The translations under genes were made by a program, and so were the position numbers. A stretch of DNA of 53,297 nucleotides from Bacteroidales bacterium (GTDB lineage Bacteria; Bacteroidota; Bacteroidia; Bacteroidales; VadinHA17): contig JAAZAP010000365.1 in the NCBI GenBank assembly GCA_012514255.1, positions 1 through 53,297 on the forward strand. Reading direction: 5' to 3'. Positions 25,974 through 35,069 of the stretch are shown piece after piece. The stretch's first letter is position 1; the number at the start of each line of letters is the position of its first letter. The notes beneath the pieces were generated by a model. That model saw only the letters and a program-made list of their open reading frames with translations. It had not been told where the DNA came from and did no database searches.

Positions 25974-27326
25974 ATGCCTTTATACAGAAAAATGTATGCC
26001 CATCTTCTTGAATGGAAGAACAACAGGAACCGCAAGCCTTTGATTATTAGGGGTGCACGGCAAGTGGGCAAGTCCACACTTGTAAATGACTTTGCCAGGG
26101 AGTTCAGATTCTTTATCTCAGTAAACCTGGAGAAAAGAGAGGACAAACAGATTTTTGATACCCTTCACGAGACAAGGGACATAATAAATGCATTGTTTCT
26201 GCGGGCCGGTGTACCCCTCACAGATCAACCAACCCTCATCTTCCTGGATGAAATACAGGAGTCGCCTGAGGCAGTAACTCAGTTAAGATACTTCCATGAA
26301 GAATACCCGGAACTGTACTTTATTGCAGCCGGTTCTCTCCTGGAATTTGCACTGAAAAGGATTCCTTCATTCCCTGTTGGCCGGGTTGAACAGGTGGTTT
26401 TGCATCCTTTTGATTTCGAAGAGTTCTTACTTGCGATGGATCGTAAGGATATTATGGCTGAGCTTGATAATATCCCCTTTAACAACTATGCCCATGATTC
26501 TGTTCTCAGGTTGTTTCATGATTATGCTATCATAGGAGGCATGCCTGAAGTAATCAAACAATATTCAGATGAAAGGAATTTTATTAATCTCGGATCCATT
26601 TACTCCAATTTATGGCAGAGTTATCGGGACGATATCGAGAAATACGGTTCTAATGAAACAGAGCGCAGGATACTGAGACATATAATTGATACAGCTCCAT
26701 ACGAGAATGATCGGATAACTATGGCTGGCTTCGGAAACTCACAATATCGGTCAAGGGAGATTGGCGAGGCACTTCGGGCACTTGATCTTGCCAGAATCAT
26801 TCAGCTCATATATCCCACAACAAACCTGACCCCACCTGTAATACCTGATCTGAAAAGAAAACCACGGTTACAGTTCCTTGATACCGGTCTCTTAAACCAT
26901 GCACTTGGAATTCAGTCGGATTTACTGGGATTGATGGATCTCAACAGTATCTACAAGGGAAGGCTTATACAGCATCTTGCGGCACAACAGTTTCAGGCGC
27001 AGACCACTTCTCCTTTGTATAAAACACTTTTCTGGGTAAGGGAAAAGGTTAACAGTAATGCGGAAGTGGACCTGGTGTACCAGTCCGGAAAACACATCAT
27101 TCCGGTCGAAGTAAAATCAGGTGCACAGGGGAGTCTCAGATCCCTGCACCAATTTGTGGAGAGATCTGAAAACAAGGTCGCTATCCGGTTGCTTGCCAAC
27201 CGGTTCTCACTGGAGAAGACCAAAACTCCAGCCGGGACACCATATCTTTTACTCAATATGCCATATTACACCTCTACAAGAATCCAGAAATATGCAGAAT
27301 GGCTTATAAATCAAAGCCGGATGTAA
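25974..27326 (+). CDS. AAA-type ATPase with DUF4143 domain
   Basis: A 450-residue protein. Walker A is G-A-R-Q-V-G-K-S-T at residues 27-35 and Walker B is L-I-F-L-D-E-I-Q near 88-95, followed by sensor-like A-A-G-S-L-L-E-F-A. The C-terminal third is a DUF4143 domain with P-R-L-Q-F-L-D-T-G-L-L-N and a nuclease-fold-like E-V-D-L-V-Y then I-P-V-E-V-K-S. The family is common, often in many copies per genome in Bacteroidota and archaea, and its role is unknown. It stands alone on the plus strand. The E-V-D / E-V-K pattern resembles PD-(D/E)xK nucleases, but activity is not established. Confidence 0.88.
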   Translation: MPLYRKMYAHLLEWKNNRNRKPLIIRGARQVGKSTLVNDFAREFRFFISVNLEKREDKQIFDTLHETRDIINALFLRAGVPLTDQPTLIFLDEIQESPEAVTQLRYFHEEYPELYFIAAGSLLEFALKRIPSFPVGRVEQVVLHPFDFEEFLLAMDRKDIMAELDNIPFNNYAHDSVLRLFHDYAIIGGMPEVIKQYSDERNFINLGSIYSNLWQSYRDDIEKYGSNETERRILRHIIDTAPYENDRITMAGFGNSQYRSREIGEALRALDLARIIQLIYPTTNLTPPVIPDLKRKPRLQFLDTGLLNHALGIQSDLLGLMDLNSIYKGRLIQHLAAQQFQAQTTSPLYKTLFWVREKVNSNAEVDLVYQSGKHIIPVEVKSGAQGSLRSLHQFVERSENKVAIRLLANRFSLEKTKTPAGTPYLLLNMPYYTSTRIQKYAEWLINQSRM

Positions 27327-27391
27327 CTTTGTTGCCTTTTGAAGTCCGGATACGACAGTTAAAACCCTGACCGGGATAGGCAGGATTCATA

Positions 27392-28666
27392 CTATTCTAT
27401 TGCCTGCGCACGCCTCAACTCGGTTATGGCAGCCGCATAATCATACATGATCTGGTAATACTGCATCTTCATCTCATTATAGGTCCTCTGCGCCTCAAGC
27501 ACATCTATCAGCCCTGTCTCTCCTCTCCGGTAGAGAAACATCCGCCCATCAAGAATCCTTTCGGCACTCTCAATCAGGTCACGACTGTAATTTTCAATCT
27601 GCCGGTCAATCACAACATACACGTTATATGCCTGCGTGACCTCGGTGATAATGAGATTCTCGACATCCTTCCTTGTCAGCTCGCTCTGCTCCGCCGCCAG
27701 GCTCGCCGCCATCACCGCCCCCCTGTTGAGGCTCGAGAACTTGAGCGGTATGACCAGTCCTGCAGCATACGACCGGTGCTCGGGAGCGGGGGCTATCTCA
27801 TTCATCACTACCGAGTTATGTGAGTAGGATGCCTCGAGGCTGAATTCCGGGGCTCTCTCGGCCCGCAACAGCCTGAGTTCCTTCGCGGAGAGCTCACCCG
27901 ACTTGATTGCCGCACTGAGGTCGGCACGGTGCTCAAGTGCCCTCTGTGTCAGCTCACCGAGGATCAGCTGTTCATCCAGCACCGGAAAATCACCCGAAGG
28001 GACAAAAAGGGTGTCCCCCGGCAGTCTCCCCTGGAGTCGCGACAGGTTCAGGAGGGAGTTGTCAAGGTCAGACCTGAGCCGTTTCAGTTCATAGAGCCGG
28101 GCATGGGCTTCAAGGCGTGTGCGGACAGCATCAATCTCAGGTATCTCCCCGGTGATGAACCGCAGGCTGTCAGCCCTGGCAAGCTCCTGCATCCTTAGGT
28201 AGGTGTCCTCCTCCAGCCTATAGGTCTGCAGATCGCGCAGGCAGGCATAGTAAGCCAGTGATGCCTCTGCCTTGAGATCCTGGAGCCACGACTCCAGGAG
28301 GTACTGTTCCAGTTCCATCCTTGTCCTGGCAACACCTATTGAGGCGCCCCTCTTATTCCCCAGGCTGACAGGGTAACTGACAGCCGCGGAGAGACTCTGT
28401 CCCATCTGAAGCGACCAGTCCTCACTGTTCGAGTACTCAACGGCTACCTCCGGGTCGGCGAAGACCTTCGCAGCCCTGAGCTCAGCCTCGGCTATTGACA
28501 CATTGAGACTGTTGGCGATGAACCCGAGGTTCCCCCTGGTGACCCCAGAGAGGAAATCATTCAGTGATAATGGCACCTGCACCTGATCATCTGCCGGCTG
28601 TGCCCTGAGGATATGCGGGGCCGCCAGGAAGATACAGGCTGTTATTATGAGTCTTATGTTTCGCAT
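27392..28666 (-). CDS. TolC-family outer membrane component of heavy-metal RND efflux
   Basis: A 424-residue outer-membrane efflux protein with a signal peptide and two long coiled-coil repeats, as in CzcC/CusC (for example the stretch A-E-A-E-L-R-A-A-K-V near residue 65 and its counterpart near 255). It is the last gene of an operon with the RND pump and adaptor, 60 nt after the pump gene. It provides the exit duct. The substrate is probably a metal cation by context. Confidence 0.88.
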   Translation of the reverse strand: MRNIRLIITACIFLAAPHILRAQPADDQVQVPLSLNDFLSGVTRGNLGFIANSLNVSIAEAELRAAKVFADPEVAVEYSNSEDWSLQMGQSLSAAVSYPVSLGNKRGASIGVARTRMELEQYLLESWLQDLKAEASLAYYACLRDLQTYRLEEDTYLRMQELARADSLRFITGEIPEIDAVRTRLEAHARLYELKRLRSDLDNSLLNLSRLQGRLPGDTLFVPSGDFPVLDEQLILGELTQRALEHRADLSAAIKSGELSAKELRLLRAERAPEFSLEASYSHNSVVMNEIAPAPEHRSYAAGLVIPLKFSSLNRGAVMAASLAAEQSELTRKDVENLIITEVTQAYNVYVVIDRQIENYSRDLIESAERILDGRMFLYRRGETGLIDVLEAQRTYNEMKMQYYQIMYDYAAAITELRRAQAIE

Positions 28667-28726
28667 TTTACAAACTTGATTGATAGTAGTTGGTATTCAC
28701 GTGGTTAATGAGAGCTTCTGTCGGCA

Positions 28727-31700
28727 TCATATTTTTTCCTTTGGTGACCGTGCCTCTTTTCTTTCGTAATACCTCTCCACCACGTAATAGAACAGGGGGA
28801 GGATATAGAGGGTAAGTATGGTGGCAAAGAGTAACCCGTAGACTATGACTGTTGCCAGCGGACGCTGCACATCGGAACCGATTCCGGTGGCAAGGGAGGC
28901 GGGCAGCAGTCCGATCATGGCTACGGTGCCGATCATCAGTATCGGTCTCAGCCTGTGTGACGCACCATCAATCACTGCCTGTTTCAGTTCTCTTCCCCTT
29001 TTCCTGAGGACGTTTATATGTGACAACATGATCACTCCGTTCTGGATTGTCACCCCGAACAGGGCGATAAAGCCCACTGCCGAGGAGACATTGACGGTCA
29101 TTCCGCGAACCACCAGTGCCATCATACCCCCGAACACTGCCAGGGGAAGCATCGTCATCACCAGGGCTGCATGACGGAACTTGCCGAAGCTAAAGAAGAG
29201 GAGCAGGAACATCACAAGCAGGGTGATGGGGATAACCACTGCCAGGCGTTTGAACGCCCTGTTCTGGTGCTCCAGCTGACCGGTCCATGTGATCTGAAAT
29301 TTCGTATGATCATAGACTATCTGTTCATCGATCTTTTCCTTTGCCTCCCTGACGAAGGAGGTCAGGTCACGGTCCCTGATGTTAAGGCTTACGGAGATAA
29401 AGCGCTGGTTCATCTCGCGCGAGATCATGCTCGGGCCGGTTGTGGTTGTTATATCGGTCACGGCAGAGAGGGGTATCATTGTTCCCGCTGAGGAGGCAAG
29501 CATCAGCGACCCTATTTTCTCAGGGGTGTCACGCGACTCCTCACTGAACCGGCAGGTCACATCATAGACCCTGCTTCCGACGAATACCTGTGAGACAGGT
29601 TTTCCCCCTATGGCAACTTCTATCACGTCAGCCACATCTGATCCTTTCAGGCCGTAGCGTGCAATCTTCTCCCTGTCAGCCACAATCTTAAGTTCCGGCA
29701 GGAAAGGTTCTTCCGCAATCTGCAGATCTTCAGCTCCGGGCACTTTCCCGACAATCGCCATTACCTGCTCCGCTATCATACGGCTGCGGGCCTGGTCTTC
29801 GCCATAGATCTTTATGGCCAGGTCGCTGTGTGTGCCTGCAATCTGGTCCATAACCATATCTATTATGGGCTGTGTGAATCCTACATTGTATCCGGGCATT
29901 GTCTCCACCATGGATGCCATATCGGCCACCAGGTCTTCTTTCCTGTAGCCTCTCTTCCATGTTTTGTAAGGTTTGAGGCCCACCATCACCTCAATGTGCG
30001 AGAAGGAGAACGGGCAGATACCTTCGTCATCCCTTCCCGCCTGGGTCATCACATAGGTGACCTCATCAAATTCCTTAAGCCTGCCCCTGAGTGTGGTTGC
30101 CATCTCGGCCGACTTCTCGAGTGACATTCCGGGAGGCAGTTGTACCTGTATCCAGATGCTCCCTTCATCAAGGTTCGGGAGATAATCTTTGCCCACGATC
30201 GCTGTGAGGAGGATGACTCCGGCCGTGATTGCTATGAGTGGTGCAATGAGCTTCCGGGGAGCAGCCAGTATTCTTGTGGTCTGGCTCTTGTATCTCTCTG
30301 TCAACCAATGAATCCAGCGGTTATTGTATACCTTCTGGGGTTTGCGGTAGAGCGAAAAAGCGAGTCCGGGGATCAGTATCAGTGCTGCTGCCAGTGCTCC
30401 CAGCAGAGCGAAGCTGAGGGTGAATGCCAATGGAGTGAAGAGCTTACGCTCGACCCTGTCGAATGCAAACAGCGGAAGGTAGGCGATAATGATTATCAGC
30501 GTAGCGAAGAAGACTGGCTTTGCCACCTCGGCAATGCGTTTTACGATGGTTGCCTTGTCAAGGCGTTCATCCGGGTTTTCCTCACGTTTCCGGAGGATGG
30601 TTTCCATCATCACGATGGTACCGTTTACAATGATCCCGAAGTCTATGGCACCCATTGAGAGAAGGTTCATCGGGATGTCAGTCAGCCACATCAGTATGAA
30701 GGCTACCAGCAGTGATATGGGGATTGTGATTGTGGCAAGAAGAGCTCCTTTCGGGCTTCCGAGGAAAATTACCAGCACCGCTATAACCAGCAGGATACCG
30801 AACAGAAGCGTATGAGATATTGTATGAAGCGTAGAATTTACCAGCTCGGTCCTGTCATAGAAAGTGTGTATTTCCACCCCCTCGGGCAGGATGTTCTCAT
30901 TCAGATCCTGTACTGTAGCGGTAATTTCTTTAAGGACCCTGGAAGGGTTTTCATAGCGCAGCAGCTGCACCATGCCCTGCACTCCATCTTTGTAATCGAT
31001 TGTGTCATCGAGATAACCAAAGATACCTTTTCGTTCAGGGTTGCCGTATTTCAGTTCTCCCAGGTCACTGATGCATACGCTGGCCCCTTCGCTGCTCTTA
31101 ACCACTATACTGCCAAGGTCTTCGAGGTCGCTGATCAGCCCCACGCCACGGATCACGTAACTCATGTCGCCGCGGATAAGGGTGCTTCCACCGGCATTAT
31201 AATTGCCGGACTCTATTGCTTCAGTGACTTCGCTGAGCGAAAGGTTATACTGCAACAGCCTGGCAGGGTCAATTTCTATCTGGAACTGGCTGGTGAGCCC
31301 GCCGAAGTTTGACACATCGGCTATTCCGTTTATCTGCCTGAGGCGGGGGATAATAACCCAGTGGTTGAGCTCGGTAAGCTCCCGTAGTGTCTTGTTTCCC
31401 GTTACAACATACCGGTATATCTCACCTGTGGGAGAGGTGAGGGGGTCAAGGGCGGGCTGAGCGTCAAAAGGAAGTTCGATGTCATTGATCCGTTCAAGCA
31501 CCTGTTGCCGTGCCCAGAAATCATCGGTTCCATCTTCAAAGATCATTGTTATCTTGGAGATGCCGAAGAAGTTCTTGCTGCGCATCTGCTTCATCCTGGG
31601 GATGCCGTTGAGCTCCCGCTCAAGCGGGATGGTTATCTGCTGCTCTATCTCGGTTACTGCCAGTCCGGGTACCTGAGTTGCAATACCTACGTGTATGTCT

Positions 31701-31825
31701 GCGATATCAGGATAGGCGTCGATGGCCAGCTGCTGCCACGCGTATATACCAGTCGCCGTGATGGCAATGAATATTGTGAGCATCAGCCAGCGGCGCTCGA
31801 TGAGGGTATTCAGGAATCTTTCCAT
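28727..31825 (-). CDS. heavy-metal efflux RND pump, CzcA/CusA family
   Basis: A 1032-residue inner-membrane proton-driven pump. The start M-E-R-F-L-N and I-D-A-Y-P-D near 35-40, two large periplasmic loops and twelve membrane segments fit the HME branch of RND transporters. The TM4 proton-relay motif reads D395-F-G-I-I-V-N401-G-T-I-V-M-M-E408. Many CzcA proteins have Asp where N401 stands, so the motif is atypical and the metal cannot be named. It works with the adaptor upstream (3-nt gap) and the TolC-like protein downstream. Confidence 0.93.
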   Translation of the reverse strand: MERFLNTLIERRWLMLTIFIAITATGIYAWQQLAIDAYPDIADIHVGIATQVPGLAVTEIEQQITIPLERELNGIPRMKQMRSKNFFGISKITMIFEDGTDDFWARQQVLERINDIELPFDAQPALDPLTSPTGEIYRYVVTGNKTLRELTELNHWVIIPRLRQINGIADVSNFGGLTSQFQIEIDPARLLQYNLSLSEVTEAIESGNYNAGGSTLIRGDMSYVIRGVGLISDLEDLGSIVVKSSEGASVCISDLGELKYGNPERKGIFGYLDDTIDYKDGVQGMVQLLRYENPSRVLKEITATVQDLNENILPEGVEIHTFYDRTELVNSTLHTISHTLLFGILLVIAVLVIFLGSPKGALLATITIPISLLVAFILMWLTDIPMNLLSMGAIDFGIIVNGTIVMMETILRKREENPDERLDKATIVKRIAEVAKPVFFATLIIIIAYLPLFAFDRVERKLFTPLAFTLSFALLGALAAALILIPGLAFSLYRKPQKVYNNRWIHWLTERYKSQTTRILAAPRKLIAPLIAITAGVILLTAIVGKDYLPNLDEGSIWIQVQLPPGMSLEKSAEMATTLRGRLKEFDEVTYVMTQAGRDDEGICPFSFSHIEVMVGLKPYKTWKRGYRKEDLVADMASMVETMPGYNVGFTQPIIDMVMDQIAGTHSDLAIKIYGEDQARSRMIAEQVMAIVGKVPGAEDLQIAEEPFLPELKIVADREKIARYGLKGSDVADVIEVAIGGKPVSQVFVGSRVYDVTCRFSEESRDTPEKIGSLMLASSAGTMIPLSAVTDITTTTGPSMISREMNQRFISVSLNIRDRDLTSFVREAKEKIDEQIVYDHTKFQITWTGQLEHQNRAFKRLAVVIPITLLVMFLLLFFSFGKFRHAALVMTMLPLAVFGGMMALVVRGMTVNVSSAVGFIALFGVTIQNGVIMLSHINVLRKRGRELKQAVIDGASHRLRPILMIGTVAMIGLLPASLATGIGSDVQRPLATVIVYGLLFATILTLYILPLFYYVVERYYERKEARSPKEKI

Positions 31826-31828
31826 AGA

Positions 31829-32929
31829 CTAAAAGTTGAGATAGATACCACCGCCTGTCACCACATTCTCACCTTCACTTATGCCCCTGGTGATTTTTAC
31901 ATTCTCTTTACCGGCTGTTTCAGTCTCCACCTTCCGCCGGACAAACCGGCCCTCTGCCATCTCAATAAAGACATAATCATATTCCTGCTCTTTCATTATG
32001 GCTGTTGAAGGCAGGACGATTGCCCTTGCAGGGGAGCTGAAGAAATTAACCTCGCAGAACATGCCCGGTTTCAGTGACCGGTCAGCGTTGTCGCACTCAA
32101 CTATCACCTCGAGCGAGCGAGTCTCCTCGTCAACCAGTTCGCCAACATAATGGATTGTACCGGTATGCGGGGTGCCGGTGCCGGCGTTTGAGGAGACCTC
32201 CGCACGATCGCCGTTGCTAATAGCTCCTGCATATCTCTCGTTAACGAGAGCCTTTACCCATACACGCGAGAGATCGGCGACTATTACAAGCGGCCCGGAA
32301 TCATCGGTGGCATAGCTTCCGATAGTGATATCTGTTTTCACTACTTCTCCGGCGATGGGGGAGACAACTCTCAGGGGTTGTCCCATCTCTATCGTGGCCG
32401 GGTCTATGTTATAGATGCTCAGGTTCGCTTTTGCCTGTTCAAGTTCGCGGCCGGCTATCTCAGCTTCGCTCTGCGCCAGTTCCAGGTCTCTCTGTGCGGT
32501 GACGCCTTTGGTTGCAAGCTCTTTCTGACGTTCATATGTTCTCCGGGCAAGGTCGCTGGCCGACTGTGCTGCAAAGTAAGTTTTTGCGGCCTCGAAGAAG
32601 TCTGCGGATCCGAGGTCAAAGAGGGGGGTGCCGGCACCTACCTTCTGCCCGAGCCTGACGTGTGATTTAATTATCCTGCCTGCCAGCGGAGGGGCAATTT
32701 CAGCAAGCTTACCGGTAACAGGGCGGACAGTTCCGGTGGTACGGAACTCTCCAACGTAGTCTGTAAGCTGAGCCTTCTGAGTGATTATCTGGTCAAGAAC
32801 ATGAGAGTTGCCGTTAACTGTGATTGTGTCACCGGTCAGGATTGTCTCTGCAGGTTCATTTGCTGCCCGTTTGTTGCCACAGCCTGCCATTATGATTACA
32901 GCAGCCAGAGCCATTAAAAACTTTTGCAT
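31829..32929 (-). CDS. RND efflux periplasmic adaptor lipoprotein (CzcB/HlyD family)
   Basis: 366 residues with a lipobox (M-A-G-C) near residue 17. A lipoyl-like domain (P-L-A-G-R-I-I, then V-G-A-G-T-P-L-F-D-L) flanks an alpha-hairpin at about 120-170. The barrel and membrane-proximal domains follow, with V-K-A-L-V-N-E and V-L-P-S-T-A-I. It joins the inner-membrane pump and the outer-membrane duct. It lies 3 nt ahead of the pump gene. No extended metal-binding tail is visible. Confidence 0.92.
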   Translation of the reverse strand: MQKFLMALAAVIIMAGCGNKRAANEPAETILTGDTITVNGNSHVLDQIITQKAQLTDYVGEFRTTGTVRPVTGKLAEIAPPLAGRIIKSHVRLGQKVGAGTPLFDLGSADFFEAAKTYFAAQSASDLARRTYERQKELATKGVTAQRDLELAQSEAEIAGRELEQAKANLSIYNIDPATIEMGQPLRVVSPIAGEVVKTDITIGSYATDDSGPLVIVADLSRVWVKALVNERYAGAISNGDRAEVSSNAGTGTPHTGTIHYVGELVDEETRSLEVIVECDNADRSLKPGMFCEVNFFSSPARAIVLPSTAIMKEQEYDYVFIEMAEGRFVRRKVETETAGKENVKITRGISEGENVVTGGGIYLNF

Positions 32930-33040
32930 GGAATGATTGAATAAGAAATTAAACCTGTAATGATTGTTATCTACGGGAAAATGCCAGGTAAGTGTAGCCG
33001 CGACAGATCGGGCCAGGGCTTAGCGGTCTGACATTTTGTT

Positions 33041-33412
33041 TTAAGCGACAGGGAAGGAGGGAGGGGCGCGAGGTGACTCTGCGGGGGTGATTGTAAATGA
33101 AAAGGACTCTGTATAAGAGGTTTGTATATCACTGCTGTTGGCGTATACACCGTCAGGTATATCGGGAATGACCGAGTCGGTAAATGAAGTCTGGAAGAGA
33201 GCATGGAGCAGGATGTACTGCTGGTCGGAATGAGAGTGGTTCTTTTCGGATCCGCTTTTCCAGGGATTTTTATAGGGATGCGAGTGGGTTATGAGTACAC
33301 CCCTGACCTCATGGGTATGGTAGAAGAGCATTACGCTGGCTGAATAGCCAAGGAAGAGGGTCAGGGTGAGTGCCCTTACAACGGGTGATATGCTATTCTT
33401 CAGCCACTTCAT
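33041..33412 (-). CDS. small histidine-rich membrane-anchored protein preceding the metal-efflux genes
   Basis: A 123-residue protein with one N-terminal hydrophobic segment (residues 13-30) and then a histidine-rich stretch: F-Y-H-T-H near 30-34, I-T-H-S-H-P near 42-47, and K-N-H-S-H-S-D near 58-64. The C-terminus is Ser/Pro-rich. It is first in the operon ahead of the RND adaptor (111-nt gap). The paired H-x-H motifs and its position suggest a periplasmic metal-binding or metal-sensing accessory. I do not recognise a named family. Confidence 0.7.
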   Translation of the reverse strand: MKWLKNSISPVVRALTLTLFLGYSASVMLFYHTHEVRGVLITHSHPYKNPWKSGSEKNHSHSDQQYILLHALFQTSFTDSVIPDIPDGVYANSSDIQTSYTESFSFTITPAESPRAPPSFPVA

Positions 33413-33741
33413 AATTTCCGCGGTGAAATTACTTATTTTACTAACTCAAACTGAGGGTTATGCTGAATTTTCGATTTTTGTGTTGGACAACATCATGATT
33501 GTGAAGGGTTACGGGGTATGGTATGGGGCAAAACAGGGGCAGTCCGGGGTGTGTGGGGAAAGGTATGATGAAAGGCAATAGGCAATAGGCAACAGGCAGT
33601 AAGGGAGTCTGCAGTCTGCATGGGCCTGGGGCTCCGGCACGAGAGGGTCTGCCAATGTGTCCTGCGCCAAGTTTGATTTGAAGCGGAATTTACCTATACT
33701 TGAGGTAGACGAAACTTAGGATATTCCAATTCTGTAATAAG
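33413..33741. other. intergenic region with heptamer repeat
   Basis: No convincing gene. At 33574-33601 there are four tandem 7-bp units: GGCAATA twice, then GGCAACA and GGCAGTA. The same heptamer occurs twice at 25769-25782. The rest, up to the GTG start at 33742, shows nothing I can name. Confidence 0.45.
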
Positions 33742-34494
33742 GTGTACACAAGAGCAATTGTAAGGAGGCCTGGCAGGAACTATGCCAACGGGATAACCAC
33801 ATCAGGCCTGGGGAAGCCCGATTTCAGAAAGGCCCTCGAACAGCATGCTGCATACTGCGAGGCACTGATAAAGTGCGATGTGGAACTGACAGTGCTGGAC
33901 GCCGATGAAAGATACCCCGACGGCTGTTTCGTGGAGGATACGGCTGTTGTCAACAGCAGGGTGAAAGTCATATCCAGACCGGGAGCGGCAACAAGAAGGG
34001 GAGAAGAGGAGGCTGTCGCCCTGGTTCTGGAAGGGTACGGACCTGTTGAAACGATCACCGCACCCTGCACAATGGAGGGGGGAGACGTGCTTCGGGCGGA
34101 GGATCATTACTTCATCGGTATCTCCGAACGAACAAATGAGGAGGGGGCCGGTCAGCTGTCGGCAATCCTTGCCAGGCACGGTTTTACATCATCAGTTGTT
34201 CCGGTGGAAGCAGGACTTCACCTGAAATCGGACATCGCCTACCTGGGAAACGGGAATTTTATTTCCACACCTGTGTTTTCGCGTATTGCTCACCCGGCAA
34301 ACACAATCATACTGGAACCTGAAGAATACTACGCGGCCAACTGCCTGCGGGTCAATGATTACCTCCTGGTAGCCAAAGGATTCCCGAAATCAAAGAAAAT
34401 GATACTGGACCTCGGTTACAACATTATCGAGCTTGATATGTCAGAGTTCAGGAAAATGGACGGTGGCCTTACCTGCCTGTCGCTGCTCTTCTGA
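33742..34494 (+). CDS. dimethylarginine dimethylaminohydrolase-like amidinotransferase-fold hydrolase
   Basis: A 250-residue protein of the pentein (guanidino-modifying) fold. It shows D-G-C-F-V-E-D-T-A-V near residues 54-63, E-G-G-D-V near 105, the catalytic His in G-L-H-L-K-S-D near 160, and the catalytic Cys245 in the C-terminal G-G-L-T-C-L-S. Such DDAH-like enzymes convert methylated arginines or related guanidines to citrulline and an amine. The start is a GTG; the frame has no ATG before a TAG 36 bases upstream, and the family begins close to this point. It stands alone. The substrate is not provable. Confidence 0.85.
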   Translation: MYTRAIVRRPGRNYANGITTSGLGKPDFRKALEQHAAYCEALIKCDVELTVLDADERYPDGCFVEDTAVVNSRVKVISRPGAATRRGEEEAVALVLEGYGPVETITAPCTMEGGDVLRAEDHYFIGISERTNEEGAGQLSAILARHGFTSSVVPVEAGLHLKSDIAYLGNGNFISTPVFSRIAHPANTIILEPEEYYAANCLRVNDYLLVAKGFPKSKKMILDLGYNIIELDMSEFRKMDGGLTCLSLLF

Positions 34495-34648
34495 CGATAA
34501 TATCGGATGCCATTATTAAAAACCGGACGTCAGGGGATTGAGATATTCTCGTAGAAGCATTATTTGCCTGGAATAATTCAAAAATGGATCAGTTGATTGA
34601 CCCAAATTTCATAAATATTGTCAATAGACTGACAGATTTGCAGTTTTT

Positions 34649-35069
34649 CTAAACAGTTAGAACCACAAAACCCTTCATGTTTCCGGCTTCGACATGCCTG
34701 TGGGCTTCGGCTGCATTCCCAAGTGGGAAACTTTTATCAATAACAGGTTTGAGTTTCCGGTCTTCGAGAAATTCCCTGATAAATTCGAGGTCATCCTGTT
34801 TGGGGGTTGCAAGCGCGCAAATTACCCTCTTCCCGCCGCCTATAGATGTGAGGAGCATCTGAAGCAGTTTTCCGGTTTTGAAACTTACCGGCATATAAAT
34901 CCCTTTTTGCCTCAGTGATCCCCTGTATCCTGAAAATGACCCTTTCCCCAGTATTTGTCTTTTGGGCTTGCTGTAGCCAAAGCCAAACTGTGCTATTATC
35001 CTGAACAGCTACAGCATATTGAATTCACTTGCCGGCAGGTTCTTGAAATTCCGGGCAATAATATCACCG
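34649..35069 (-). pseudogene. zinc-type/quinone oxidoreductase (MDR) remnant with amber codon and internal deletion
   Basis: On the minus strand the frame reads G-D-I-I-A-R-N-F from about 35069, just at the GH44 stop. It meets a TAG at 35011-35009, goes on L-F-R-I-I-A-Q-F-G-F-G-Y-S-K-P-K-R-Q-I-L-G, and then jumps to Y-R-G-S-L-R-Q-K-G-I-Y. It ends with A-A-E-A-H-R-H-V-E-A-G-N-M-K-G. These are the N-terminal third and the C-terminal third of a medium-chain dehydrogenase/reductase, with the Rossmann middle (about 150 residues) deleted and the first 40 residues lost. The longest translatable piece starts at ATG 34894. It is a decayed gene. Confidence 0.7.

Noticed and set aside
30140..30658. A 172-codon plus-strand frame inside the RND pump gene
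   Set aside because: It is antisense to the well-supported CzcA-like gene and is Cys-rich without motifs.
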